NCBI RefSeq assembly: GCF_041022165.1
Contig: NZ_CP163302.1
Location: forward strand, 186,001-250,000
Origin: Sinomonas sp. P10A9
GTDB lineage: Bacteria > Actinomycetota > Actinomycetes > Actinomycetales > Micrococcaceae
DNA length: 64,000 bases
Reading direction: 5' to 3'
Position 1 is the first letter of the stretch, and every line of letters begins with the position of its first letter. The translations under genes and the position numbers were made by a program. Shown piece after piece: positions 26,166 to 34,240 of this stretch. Below the pieces are notes generated by a model. That model had not been told where the DNA came from, ran no database searches, and saw only the letters and a list, made by a program, of their open reading frames with translations.

Positions 26166-26972
26166 ATGTCCTGGGGGAGTCTGATGGGCGATTTGCCCGG
26201 TTCCTTCGGGGCGGGTGGGATTCGACAGGGCGGGATATTCGTGACGCGAAACGGAAGTGGGAGTCGAAAGGCCTGGCGATGGGCCAGTGCGATTTCGCTG
26301 GCCTTCGCCGTCCTCCTCGCTGTGGCCGCTATTGCCTACAAATTCTCGTACGACGCCGATCAGCAGCGCCGCGCGGACGCGGCGCATCAGCTCACGGTCG
26401 CTTCGGCGACGCCGAATCCCGCGGGCACATCGTCGCAGCCCGCGACCCCTGCGACAACGGCGGCAGCGAGCCCCGCGCCGTCGTCCACAGCCCCGCCCAA
26501 GCGCACGTCTGTGGCGCTTCCGCCCGCGAGCTTCGACTGGCCCGCGGCCGGGTTCGCCGTCAACATCGTGCCGATGGACTGGGACCCGTCCGTCCCGGTC
26601 AACCCGGCCCTGGACGCGAACGGGTTCGATCCGGTGGGCCATTGGCTCAAGGGGTCCGGGCAGTCGGACGCGGTGCTTCCCGTGGTGCTGTCAGGCCACA
26701 CGTGCCATGCCGGCGTGTACCTGTGCAACGACCAGACATTCCCCTTCAACCGGCTCAGCTTCGACGGCTGGGCCATCGGCCAGCCCGCGACAATCACGGA
26801 TGCCAACGGAAGCGTGATCCCCTGCACCCTCCAGGAAAGGAGTCTCGTCGACAAATCCAAGCAGTTCTCCTTCAAGAATGACCCATGCCTTGTGGTGCTG
26901 TTCACCTGCAATTTCGAGCGGCCTGACGATGCGGTCACACTCGTGACCTTCAGGTGCGGACAATGCGCGTGA
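26166..26972 (+). CDS. Sortase-like protein (class E/F type)
   Basis: A 268-residue membrane-anchored protein: N-terminal transmembrane helix at about 39-58, a Thr/Pro/Ala-rich linker (about 80-115), and an extracytoplasmic sortase-like domain. The pattern VNPALDANGFDPVGHWLKGS, then VVLSGHTC (His178), FNRLSFDGWAIGQPATITD, VVLFTCNF (Cys248) and TFRC (Arg263) fits the sortase His-Cys-Arg arrangement, where the Cys sits in a TLxTC-like motif. Six Cys in the domain are more than usual. Sortases join surface proteins to the cell wall; the next gene encodes a likely surface protein. Start 26166 is uncertain (ATG 26184 or a GTG near 26241 are alternatives). Confidence 0.68.
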   Translation: MSWGSLMGDLPGSFGAGGIRQGGIFVTRNGSGSRKAWRWASAISLAFAVLLAVAAIAYKFSYDADQQRRADAAHQLTVASATPNPAGTSSQPATPATTAAASPAPSSTAPPKRTSVALPPASFDWPAAGFAVNIVPMDWDPSVPVNPALDANGFDPVGHWLKGSGQSDAVLPVVLSGHTCHAGVYLCNDQTFPFNRLSFDGWAIGQPATITDANGSVIPCTLQERSLVDKSKQFSFKNDPCLVVLFTCNFERPDDAVTLVTFRCGQCA

Positions 26973-27041
26973 ACTATCGGGGCGGGTCATGTATGCGCGT
27001 TCAGCGCCCACATTCCCAAACTTGGAAAGGAGGTGGGTAGC

Positions 27042-27812
27042 GTGCCGCTACTCACCACGCTTAGAAAGAAGAGGTCTGGGCTGCTGGCCCTCGCCGCCGG
27101 TGCCATGCTCGCCGGGGGCTTCCTCACCATGCCGTCTGCCTTCGCGGCCCCGAACACCAACAACAGTGTTGGCCGGGCCGACTCTCCCGTGACAATCTGC
27201 CATCACACCGGCGACACCAAGAATCCCTACCGGGTCATCACCCCTGATGCGGCTGGCGTGTATGACGGCCATCTGGATCACCAGTACCAGGACGACATCG
27301 TCCCGCCGTTCAGCTACATGAACGGTTCGAAGGAGGTCGATTTTGGTGGACAGAATTGGACCCCCGAGAATCAGGCTATTTGGGCCAACGGCTGCAAGCC
27401 CCTCAGTGTAACCACGCCGCCGACATGTGAATGCACGACCCCGCCTGTGACCACACCGCCTGCGACGACCCCCCCGGCGACGACCCCGCCCGCGACCACG
27501 CCGCCGGTGACAACTCCGCCTGCGACAACCCCGCCGGCCACCACGCCGCCAGCCACGACCCAGCCTCCGGCGTCGACGACCTCTCCAGCCGTCGTCCCAG
27601 AGGGCACGACGTCGGCGCCACCGGCGCAGGGTCAGGGCGGGGCCCAGAACCCGGCTCCGGCAGAGTCCGTGGCGATCTCGGCCCAGACGTCCGCTAGCCC
27701 GACCGCAGCCGACTACACGGTTCCGGGCCTGCTGTTCGGCTCGGGCAGTCTGCTCGGCGCGTGGCTCGCGCTCACCCTGTGGATGAAGCGCCGCCGCGGC
27801 GAGCACGTCTAG
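27042..27812 (+). CDS. Secreted surface protein with Thr/Pro pentapeptide repeats
   Basis: A 256-residue exported protein. Signal peptide about 1-35 ending PSAFA-AP. A domain at about 45-100 with ICHHTGDTKNPYRVITP and GHLDHQYQDDIVPPF matches the small His-rich VCHATG...ITVD...GH domain common in actinobacterial wall proteins. Then comes a repeat region of about ten TTPPA/TTPPV units (27430-27560), a linker, and a C-terminal hydrophobic helix with basic tail KRRRGEHV. The layout is that of a sortase substrate, but no LPXTG/LAXTG motif is present before the helix. GTG 27042 was chosen because AAAGGAGG lies eight bases upstream. Confidence 0.82.
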   Translation: MPLLTTLRKKRSGLLALAAGAMLAGGFLTMPSAFAAPNTNNSVGRADSPVTICHHTGDTKNPYRVITPDAAGVYDGHLDHQYQDDIVPPFSYMNGSKEVDFGGQNWTPENQAIWANGCKPLSVTTPPTCECTTPPVTTPPATTPPATTPPATTPPVTTPPATTPPATTPPATTQPPASTTSPAVVPEGTTSAPPAQGQGGAQNPAPAESVAISAQTSASPTAADYTVPGLLFGSGSLLGAWLALTLWMKRRRGEHV

Positions 27813-27832
27813 CCTGACCGGCGTAGCCCACG

Positions 27833-27868
27833 GAAAGGGGCACGGACCCGATGGTCCGTGCCCCTTTC
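27833..27868 (+). terminator. Strong terminator after the surface protein gene
   Basis: GAAAGGGGCACGGACC (27833-27848) pairs perfectly with GGTCCGTGCCCCTTTC (27853-27868) around the loop CGAT, giving a 16-bp stem. It lies between convergent stops at 27812 (+) and 27902 (-), so it can serve both. Confidence 0.8.
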
Positions 27869-27901
27869 GCTGGTTTCGTGGCGTCAGACGCTGCGGCCCG
27901 C

Positions 27902-28051
27902 TCAGCCCGCCGGCCGGGCGAGCTTCATCCCGCCGACGGCAATGAGGACGATCGCCGCCCACAGGAACATGTAGATGCCATCGCCGATATTGACCAGCAT
28001 GCCGAGGATGAAAATCGCCAGCATCACGAGACCCCACCCGAACAGCTTCAT
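27902..28051 (-). CDS. Small two-helix membrane peptide
   Basis: A 49-residue hydrophobic protein, MKLFGWGLVMLAIFILGMLV then a short turn and FLWAAIVLIAVGGMKLARPAG. Two predicted transmembrane helices. The start is fixed by AAGAAGGAG eight bases before ATG 28051. No family was recognised; it resembles the small stress-type membrane peptide at 21835 in size and design but not in sequence. Confidence 0.65.
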   Translation of the reverse strand: MKLFGWGLVMLAIFILGMLVNIGDGIYMFLWAAIVLIAVGGMKLARPAG

Positions 28052-28181
28052 CGCGGACTCCTTCTTGAGTGACCAGTGAACACATTGTGCGCAGGAGAGG
28101 AACGTCCTGGCTATAAGCCGTCGATCGTTCGCCTGACGCGATATCCGGCATCGTCGCGACGGCCCCAACGTTGTGCATGGC

Positions 28182-29126
28182 ATGACTCAGGATCGTGATC
28201 CGGATCACGGCACCGACGATCAGGCGCTGGACGCCTACTCGCGTACCGTCTCCGGCGTGGCCAGGCATCTGACGCCGCGCGTCGCGTCGGTGCGGACCGA
28301 GCGCGGGGCGGGCAGCGCCGTCGTGCTTACCGCGGAAGGGCACCTCGTGACGAACGCGCACGTGGTAGGCCGTGCGGACCGGGGCGAGGTCGCGTTTGCC
28401 GACGGCGCGGCGGGGCCGTTCGCGGTGATCGGGCGCGACCCGCTCTCGGACCTCGCGGTGCTGCGCTGCGGGATCCACGTGCCCGAGCCGCCCGAGTTCG
28501 GCGACGCCGACACCCTGCTGGTGGGCTCGCTCGTGGTCGCCGTCGGGAGCCCATTGGGGCTTGAGGGCAGTGTCACCGCCGGGGTGGTGAGCGCGCTCGG
28601 CCGGTCGATTCCGGCGCGGGGGCGCACGGCGTCACGCCTCATCGAGGACGTGATCCAGACCGACGCCGCGCTCAACCCGGGCAACTCTGGCGGCGCGCTC
28701 GCGGATTCGCGTGGCCGCGTCGTAGGGATCAACACGGCGGTGGCCGGCTTCGGACTCGGGCTCGCCGTGCCCGTCAACGCCACGACCCGCCGCATCCTCG
28801 AGGCCCTCCGCGAAGACGGCCGCGTGCGCCGCGCCTACCTCGGGCTCGTGAGCGTGCCGACGCCGCTCGACCCGCGCTGGGCCGAGCGCACTGGGACGCG
28901 CCGGGCGCTCCGCGTCGCCGAGGTGGTGGGCGGAAGCCCTGCGGAGTCGAGCGGCATCCGGCCGGGGGATCTGCTGATTGCCATCAATGGGGCCCCGCTC
29001 AAGGACGCCCAGTCGCTCCAGCGGCACATGTTCGCCGAGGCGATCGGCCGCCGCACCGAGATCACCGTGCTGCGGGGAGAGGCGATGGTGGACGTCGTGA
29101 CGGAACCCGCGGAGCTGCCGGACTAG
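28182..29126 (+). CDS. Trypsin-like (S1C) serine protease with PDZ domain, HtrA-like
   Basis: A roughly 314-residue protease. The catalytic triad is seen in LVTNAHVV (His), DPLSDLAVL (Asp) and TDAALNPGNSGGALAD (Ser). A PDZ domain follows (YLGLVSV...VVGGSPAESSGIRPGDLLIAING). Unlike typical actinobacterial HtrA proteins it has no N-terminal transmembrane helix or signal peptide, so it would act in the cytosol unless released otherwise. Start is ATG 28182 or GTG 28173; neither has a clear binding site, and the gene may be read from a leaderless transcript. Confidence 0.87.
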   Translation: MTQDRDPDHGTDDQALDAYSRTVSGVARHLTPRVASVRTERGAGSAVVLTAEGHLVTNAHVVGRADRGEVAFADGAAGPFAVIGRDPLSDLAVLRCGIHVPEPPEFGDADTLLVGSLVVAVGSPLGLEGSVTAGVVSALGRSIPARGRTASRLIEDVIQTDAALNPGNSGGALADSRGRVVGINTAVAGFGLGLAVPVNATTRRILEALREDGRVRRAYLGLVSVPTPLDPRWAERTGTRRALRVAEVVGGSPAESSGIRPGDLLIAINGAPLKDAQSLQRHMFAEAIGRRTEITVLRGEAMVDVVTEPAELPD

Positions 29127-29142
29127 CGCGGTCTCGCGCGGA

Positions 29143-29550
29143 CTATCTCCACAGCGTGACGATCGCGCCCATGATCGCGAACTCGGCTGGCTGCTGGGCG
29201 GCGCCGAGCAAGAACCGCCGCCAGCGGTCGTCTTCTTCCATGAACGCGTGCTGGCCGATGATGAGCGGCATGATGATCGCCGCGTAGAGGGCGATCCCGA
29301 ACAGGGCCGCCGGCCACGGGTTCGAGACGCCGGCATAGCCGAGGAGCCATCCGATCCCCACCGCCTGGACCACCCGCGTGAGGAACCCGATGGCAAGCGC
29401 CGACCGGGGCCACGACTCCGGCCCCGCGGGGACCCGCAGCGACCGGGCGAGCGGCGGTGCGAGCCTCGCCCAGTAAAGCCCCCCGAAACCGAAGGAGACC
29501 GCTGTAGCGAGCAGTACGGCCCAGATGCTGACGGGAGGCAAGGACAACAC
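29143..29550 (-). CDS. DUF1761-type four-helix membrane protein
   Basis: A protein of about 135 residues with four hydrophobic segments. The N-terminal VSIWAVLLATAVSFGFGGLYWARL matches the DUF1761 pattern of a helix ending in a Gly-rich turn and Tyr-Trp. Function unknown. GTG 29550 was preferred to ATG 29592 because AGGG lies eight bases upstream and because the longer version would cover the operator at 29577-29586. It diverges from a TetR gene, which is its likely regulator. Confidence 0.7.
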   Translation of the reverse strand: MLSLPPVSIWAVLLATAVSFGFGGLYWARLAPPLARSLRVPAGPESWPRSALAIGFLTRVVQAVGIGWLLGYAGVSNPWPAALFGIALYAAIIMPLIIGQHAFMEEDDRWRRFLLGAAQQPAEFAIMGAIVTLWR

Positions 29551-29576
29551 GGCGAACCCTACGATTCTATAAGTGA

Positions 29577-29586
29577 TCTCTAGAGA
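29577..29586. promoter_or_regulatory. Palindrome TCTCTAGAGA between DUF1761 and TetR genes
   Basis: A 10-base perfect palindrome, flanked by TGA on the left and CG-TCA on the right, sits 24 bases before the TetR start and 27 bases before the DUF1761 start. The position is typical of a TetR operator that controls both divergent genes. Confidence 0.5.
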
Positions 29587-29609
29587 CGTCATCTAGTATC
29601 GTTGGGGGA

Positions 29610-30254
29610 ATGAGACGGGTCAAGGGCTCAACGGAAGCCGCAACGGAGAGCCGCCGCGCCCAGGGTGAGGAGACCCGGCGGCGCATCCTGCAGGCCGCCG
29701 GGGACGAGTTCGCAGACCGCGGCTACCAGGCGGCCACCATGGCGCGCATCGCCGAACGCGCAGGGGTGGCCGTCCAGACCGTGTACTTCAGCTTCCACAA
29801 CAAACCGGCACTGTTGAGCGCGCTCATCGAGTCGCAGGTGGTGGGTCCGGAGGATCCAACCCGACCGGAGGACACAGACTGGTTCGCCGAGATGCTCGCG
29901 CGCACTGATGGGGCTGGGGCACTGCGGCTGTTCGCCGAGGGCGGCCTCGGCGTCTTCGAGCGCGCCTCCGTTGCCGTGGAGACGGCCCGCCTTGCCGCCC
30001 CTGCGGAACCGGCCATTGCTAGCGTCCTCGAGTACTTCGACGGCCTCAGGCGGGTCCAGTTCTCACGAGCGGTCGAGGCCCTCCGTCATCACGGCGCCCT
30101 CAGGGCAGACCTCAGCCCAGAACGGGCCACCGACGTCCTCATGGTGGTCGCGAGCCCGCAAACGTACTTGGCGTTCACTCGGGGTCAAGGCTGGGAGCCG
30201 CGCGAGTGGGCGCAGTGGCTCGGCGACGCGCTCGCCCGTCTCCTGCTCGACTAG
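29610..30254 (+). CDS. TetR/AcrR-family transcriptional regulator
   Basis: A 214-residue regulator with a standard TetR N-terminus: EETRRRILQAAGDEFADRGY, then helix-turn-helix AATMARIAERAGVAVQTVYF and SFHNKPALLSALIE. The ligand domain is unassigned. GGGGGA lies directly before ATG 29610, so the transcript may be leaderless or nearly so. The adjacent DUF1761 gene is its likely target. Confidence 0.88.
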   Translation: MRRVKGSTEAATESRRAQGEETRRRILQAAGDEFADRGYQAATMARIAERAGVAVQTVYFSFHNKPALLSALIESQVVGPEDPTRPEDTDWFAEMLARTDGAGALRLFAEGGLGVFERASVAVETARLAAPAEPAIASVLEYFDGLRRVQFSRAVEALRHHGALRADLSPERATDVLMVVASPQTYLAFTRGQGWEPREWAQWLGDALARLLLD

Positions 30255-30268
30255 CTACTGCCTCAGGA

Positions 30269-30751
30269 TCACAGGACCTCGACCCCGTCCTCGAGCTCAA
30301 GCGTGCGCTTCTCGTTGAGGCCCGTGAGCGCGGCTTGGATGTGCAGGGCGCCGTGGTCACCGAAGTACTCCTCGTACTCGTCGGTCCCCACGAACGTCCA
30401 CTCGGTGAGCTCCTCCTCCTGGAGGGTGACGTGCGCGCCCTCGGGGAGCATGCCGCCGTCGTACAGGAAGCTCAGCCCGTCCCCGACCGGGTCCGGGAAC
30501 GCCGAATGGGCAATGAGCAGGAGCGCGCCGGGCTCGATGTCCAGCCCGAGCTCCTCGCGGCCCTCGCGGCGGGCGGCCTTGCGCGGCGCCTCGCCGGGAT
30601 CCACGGTGCCGCCCGGGAGGAGCCAGCCCTCCTTGTAGTTGGGCTTGACGGCGAGGACACGGCCGTCGACGTCGCGGATTACTAGTCCCGCGGCGACGCG
30701 CCGTCGCGGAAGCGTGCGGAAGTACTCGCGGCTCACGGCGCTCAGCTCCAT
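30269..30751 (-). CDS. Nudix hydrolase
   Basis: A 160-residue Nudix protein with box G-TVDPG-E-APRKAAR-REGREELGL at about residues 48-70, metal-binding REGREE intact. The N-terminus RRRVAAGLVIRDVDGRVLAV and the KEGWLLPGGTV strand are typical. Substrate unknown. It converges with the TetR gene and diverges from the GDPD gene, only 22 bases from the latter's start. Confidence 0.9.
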   Translation of the reverse strand: MELSAVSREYFRTLPRRRVAAGLVIRDVDGRVLAVKPNYKEGWLLPGGTVDPGEAPRKAARREGREELGLDIEPGALLLIAHSAFPDPVGDGLSFLYDGGMLPEGAHVTLQEEELTEWTFVGTDEYEEYFGDHGALHIQAALTGLNEKRTLELEDGVEVL

Positions 30752-30773
30752 ACGCCGAGCCTACCCGCGTACC

Positions 30774-31559
30774 GTGAGATGCGTGGCGTTCCTGCACCCT
30801 GCCCCGATGGCCTTCGCGCACCGCGGCTTCTCCCTCAACGGCCTCGAGAACACCCTCACGGCCTTCCGCGCGGCGTGGGATCTCGGGATCACGCACCTCG
30901 AGACGGACGTCCGTGCGACGCACGACGGCGCGCTGGTCGCCTTCCACGACGACCGCCTTGACCGCGTCACGGACCGCTCGGGCCTCTTGGCCGAGCTGGC
31001 CTGGGCCGAGGTCGCGGCGGCCCGCATAGCTGGGTCCGCGGGCGCGTCCGAGCGCATCCCGCTCTTTGCCGACCTCGCCGAGGACCTGCCCGACGCCCGC
31101 TTCAACGTCGACGTGAAGTCCGCGGACGCCGTCGTGCCGTTCGCCGAGACCATCGAGCGGATGCGCCTCCACGACCGCGTCCTGGTCACGTCTTTCTCCG
31201 ACGCACGACGCCGCGCAGTCCTCGCGCGCCTGTCGCGGCCGGTCGCGTCGTCGGCGGGAATGCGGACGGCGGCGGCGTTCCGTCTGCTCGGGGGGTCGAT
31301 CCCGGCCGCGGCGGGGCGCCGGCTGCTGAGGGACGTCGATGCGCTTCAGGTCCCCGAGCGGTACGGGGCGGTCCGTGTGGTGACGGCGCGGTTCGTGGAA
31401 CGGGCGCACGCCGCGGGTCTGCAGGTGCACGTGTGGACCGTCAACGCCGCCGAGGACATGAACCGCCTGCTGGACCTGGGCGTGGACGGTCTCGTGTCCG
31501 ACCGCACGGACGTGCTGCGAGCCGTGCTCGAGGCCCGAGGAGCCTGGCCGATGGCATAG
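30774..31559 (+). CDS. Glycerophosphodiester phosphodiesterase
   Basis: A roughly 261-residue GDPD that hydrolyses glycerophosphodiesters to glycerol-3-phosphate and an alcohol. Conserved residues: FAHRG (catalytic His), LENTLTAF, LETDVRATHDGALVAFHDD (metal-binding Glu/Asp and second His), FNVDVKS, and LQVHVWTVN at the C-terminal end of the barrel. No signal peptide, so it is cytosolic. GTG 30774 is one of two plausible starts (also GTG 30783). Confidence 0.9.
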   Translation: MRCVAFLHPAPMAFAHRGFSLNGLENTLTAFRAAWDLGITHLETDVRATHDGALVAFHDDRLDRVTDRSGLLAELAWAEVAAARIAGSAGASERIPLFADLAEDLPDARFNVDVKSADAVVPFAETIERMRLHDRVLVTSFSDARRRAVLARLSRPVASSAGMRTAAAFRLLGGSIPAAAGRRLLRDVDALQVPERYGAVRVVTARFVERAHAAGLQVHVWTVNAAEDMNRLLDLGVDGLVSDRTDVLRAVLEARGAWPMA

Positions 31560-31864
31560 CCCTGCCTGAGTGCCCCCGCCCCGTCTTGCCCTTGTAGGGT
31601 CTCTGGCCGGCCGTTGTGGGGTCTCTGGCACGCGGTTGCGGGGTCCCTTGCGTTCCGCCGGGGCCACTTCGCCAAAAGGAGAGAATCCGGCGAATATGCC
31701 GTGAATTCGCTGGGAAATCAGCAAATCAGGAGCGAACTCTGACCGAAGATTCGACGCAAGGCCTCCCGCGCCGTCCTGCGCTCCACGATGCTTTGGAAGC
31801 ATCGACTGGGGGCCGCGCAGCGGTCCGGACGCTCGCGCGCCCGCACGCCGAAACGAGGAGCGAT
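31560..31864. other. 305-bp intergenic region
   Basis: Its first half holds three 22-bp tandem units (31591-31656). The rest (31657-31864) is the leader and promoter area of the phosphatase gene, lower in GC, with AAAAGGAG at about 31674 and a CGGCGAATATGCCG inverted motif near 31688. No supportable small gene was found. Confidence 0.5.
31591..31656. repeat. 22-bp tandem repeat array, three units
   Basis: Units begin CTTGTAGGGTCTCTGGC (31591), GTTGTGGGGTCTCTGGC (31613) and GTTGCGGGGTCCCTTGC (31635), each 22 bases long. The core GTTGCGGGGTC is shared with arrays at 33528-33603, 35373-35435 and 48836-49017. Confidence 0.75.
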
Positions 31865-33514
31865 ATGAAGATCACGACGAAACGCGCTGCCGCCGCAGTG
31901 CTTGGTGCGGCGCTCGCCGCGGGAGGCGCTGCCACGACCGCGTTCGCCGCCGGGACACCGCAGAAGGCCAACTCTGACAAGCACGTCCTGCTGCTCTCGG
32001 TGGACGGTCTGCACCAGTCAGACCTCGACTGGTACGTCAAGAACAACCCCGGCTCTGCAATCGCCAACCTCGTGGGCCACGGCACGAGCTACACGGACGC
32101 CCAGACGCCGGTGCCGTCCGACTCATTCCCCGGGATGGTCGGCCAGATCACGGGCGGCAACCCCGGCACCACGGGCGTCTACTACGACGACACATGGAAC
32201 CGCAAGCTCCTCCCCGCGGGCACCACAGACTGCGCCCACACGGCACCCGGTGCCGAGGTCTCCTACACCGAGGCCGCGGACAAGAACCCGAACGCGCTCG
32301 ACGCCGGCCAGGGCCTGGCGGGCCTCCCCGGCAGCATCCTGCAGATGACCGGCAACGCGGCGTCGCTCCTCGACCCGGCCCAGCTCCCTGTCGATCCGGC
32401 TACGTGCAAGCCCGTCTACCCGCACCAATACCTCAAGGTGAACACGGTCTTCGAGGTGGCAAAGCAGGCTGGCCTCCACACGGCGTGGTCCGACAAGCAC
32501 GTTGCGTACGAGATCCTCAACGGACCGTCCGGCGCCGGCGTCGACGACCTCTTCGCGCCCGAGATCAACTCGGACGCCTCGATCGCCGGCTTCAAGGGTG
32601 ACTGGACCAAGGACAACCTTGCCACACAGCAGTACGACGGCTACAAGGTCCAGGCTGTGCTCAACGAGATCAACGGCAAGGACCACTCCGGCGCCGCCGC
32701 CGCCGGCGAGCCGGCTGTGTTCGGCATGAACTTCCAGACCATCTCGACGGCGCAGAAGCTCCCGATGTCGGACGGCCTCAAGGGCGGCTACCTCGCCGAT
32801 GGTGTGACCCCCGGCCCGCTCCTTTCCAAGGCGCTCGACTACATCGACGCGAAGGTCGGGGCGATGACCGCCGCGATCGCGCAGACGCCGGACGCGAAGA
32901 AGACCACGGTGATCCTCTCGGCGAAGCACGGCCAGTCGCCGATGGAACCCGCCGCGCTCAAGCGTGTCGACGACGGCCCCATCATCGATGGCCTCAACGC
33001 CGCCTGGCGCGCGGCGGGCCACTCGGGCGACGTCGTGGCGTTCTCCACGGATGACGACGTCATGCAGCTCTGGCTGACCGAGCACACCCAGATGGCTGCG
33101 GACTTCGCGAAGCAGTACCTGCTCTCTCACAGCGCGGCGGGCAACGACATCAACAAGGCGCCCCTCACGGTCCAGGCCTCGGGCCTGACCACGGTCTACG
33201 CGGGCCAGCAGGTGGCGGACTTCTTCCACACCTCGGCCACGGACGAGCGCATTCCGGACATCTTCGGGGTCGTCCAGCACGGCGTCGTGTACACGGGCGG
33301 ACATGGCAAGATCGCGGAGCACGGCGGCGCCGACCCGCAGGACCGCCACGTCCCGATCGTCGTCTCGCAGGGCACCGACTCGGGCGCCTCGATCGTGACG
33401 AGCTCCGTTGAGACCACGCAGATCGCCCCGACGATCCTGCGTCAGCTCGGCCTCAACGTCCACGACCTCCAGGCCGTGCAGATCGAGGGGACCCAGGTCC
33501 TCCCGCAGCACTGA
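31865..33514 (+). CDS. Secreted alkaline-phosphatase-superfamily phosphodiesterase/pyrophosphatase
   Basis: A 549-residue exported protein. Signal peptide MKITTKRAAAAVLGAALAAG with cleavage near AFA-AGTP. The domain is of the type I phosphodiesterase/nucleotide pyrophosphatase class: LLLSVDGLHQSDL (metal Asp), VPSDSFPGMVGQITGG (Ser/Thr nucleophile region), YDDTWN, ILSAKHGQSPMEP (metal His) and GGHGKIAEHGGADPQDRHVPIVV (metal Asp/His). It probably releases phosphate or cleaves phosphodiesters outside the cell. Start ATG 31865 has GAGGAG six bases upstream. Repeat arrays with core GTTGCGGGGTC lie on both sides of the gene, in opposite orientation. Confidence 0.88.
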   Translation: MKITTKRAAAAVLGAALAAGGAATTAFAAGTPQKANSDKHVLLLSVDGLHQSDLDWYVKNNPGSAIANLVGHGTSYTDAQTPVPSDSFPGMVGQITGGNPGTTGVYYDDTWNRKLLPAGTTDCAHTAPGAEVSYTEAADKNPNALDAGQGLAGLPGSILQMTGNAASLLDPAQLPVDPATCKPVYPHQYLKVNTVFEVAKQAGLHTAWSDKHVAYEILNGPSGAGVDDLFAPEINSDASIAGFKGDWTKDNLATQQYDGYKVQAVLNEINGKDHSGAAAAGEPAVFGMNFQTISTAQKLPMSDGLKGGYLADGVTPGPLLSKALDYIDAKVGAMTAAIAQTPDAKKTTVILSAKHGQSPMEPAALKRVDDGPIIDGLNAAWRAAGHSGDVVAFSTDDDVMQLWLTEHTQMAADFAKQYLLSHSAAGNDINKAPLTVQASGLTTVYAGQQVADFFHTSATDERIPDIFGVVQHGVVYTGGHGKIAEHGGADPQDRHVPIVVSQGTDSGASIVTSSVETTQIAPTILRQLGLNVHDLQAVQIEGTQVLPQH

Positions 33515-33527
33515 CGCCTGAGGCCCT

Positions 33528-33603
33528 GGCCCGCCAGGGACCCCACAACGGATCGCCAGAGACCCCGCAACCTCTCTCGAGGTTGCGGGGTCTCCGGCGA
33601 GGC
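33528..33603. repeat. 22-bp repeat units in inverted arrangement
   Basis: Two units on the minus strand (33528-33549 and 33550-33571) face one unit on the plus strand (33582-33603). They are the same family as the array at 31591 and create the terminator hairpin described separately. Confidence 0.7.
33554..33599. terminator. Bidirectional terminator formed from facing repeat units
   Basis: AGACCCCGCAACCTC (33560-33574), loop TCTC, then the exact complement (33579-33593). Outer bases extend the stem to 33554-33599 with one mismatch (about 21 bp). It lies between convergent stops at 33514 (+) and 33603 (-). Confidence 0.75.
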
Positions 33604-34202
33604 TAGGCGTCGTCGCCCGCCGTGCTGTTCCCAGCCACGGCCCGTTCGATCCGCCGGTCCGGCACGATCCAGATCGTGGCCACGACCACGTAAGCGGCCA
33701 CGCCGATCCACACGGAGAGCAGCGTTCCTGCGCACCCGGCCACGTAGATCGCCATGGACCACTTGCCTTTAGCGTCGTTGCTGATCGCGTGGGCCAGCCG
33801 GCTCTCGGAGCCCTGCAGCCGGATGAGCCGCGACTGGAAGATCGTGTAGGAGACCGCCGCGGCCAGGAGGTTGACCCCGTACACGAGCACGGGGAGCGTC
33901 GCGAGTGCGCTCTCATCCATCCAGCGGGTGGTGAAGGGGACGATCGAGAGCCAGAACAGCAGGTTGAGGTTCGCCCACAGAGCGCCGCCGTCCACGCGGC
34001 TGGTCAGGTGCATGAGGTGGTGGTGGTTGGTCCAGTAGATCCCGATGTACACGAAGCTCAGCACGTACGTGAGCAGCGTGGGCACGATCTCTCCGAGCCC
34101 GTGCAGGTCCGGTGTGTCCGGGATCTTGAGCTCCAGGACCATGATCGTGATCGCGATGGCGAGGACGCCGTCGCTGAAGGCCTCGACGCGGTTGGTCTCC
34201 AC
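33603..34202 (-). CDS. TMEM175-family potassium channel-like protein
   Basis: A 199-residue membrane protein with about six hydrophobic segments. The first helix RVEAFSDGVLAIAITIMVLE carries the FSDG signature of the TMEM175 family, whose bacterial members form potassium-permeable tetramers. It lies convergent to the phosphatase gene and diverges from glycerate kinase. The C-terminal region after about residue 185 is hydrophilic. Confidence 0.9.
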   Translation of the reverse strand: METNRVEAFSDGVLAIAITIMVLELKIPDTPDLHGLGEIVPTLLTYVLSFVYIGIYWTNHHHLMHLTSRVDGGALWANLNLLFWLSIVPFTTRWMDESALATLPVLVYGVNLLAAAVSYTIFQSRLIRLQGSESRLAHAISNDAKGKWSMAIYVAGCAGTLLSVWIGVAAYVVVATIWIVPDRRIERAVAGNSTAGDDA

Positions 34203-34240
34203 ACGGACATTCTGTCAGTGGGTGCTGGCAGGATGGGGGA

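Noticed and set aside
27430..27560. Tandem DNA repeat as an independent element
   Set aside because: It is in frame and codes for TTPPA-type repeats of the surface protein; the repetition is explained by the protein.
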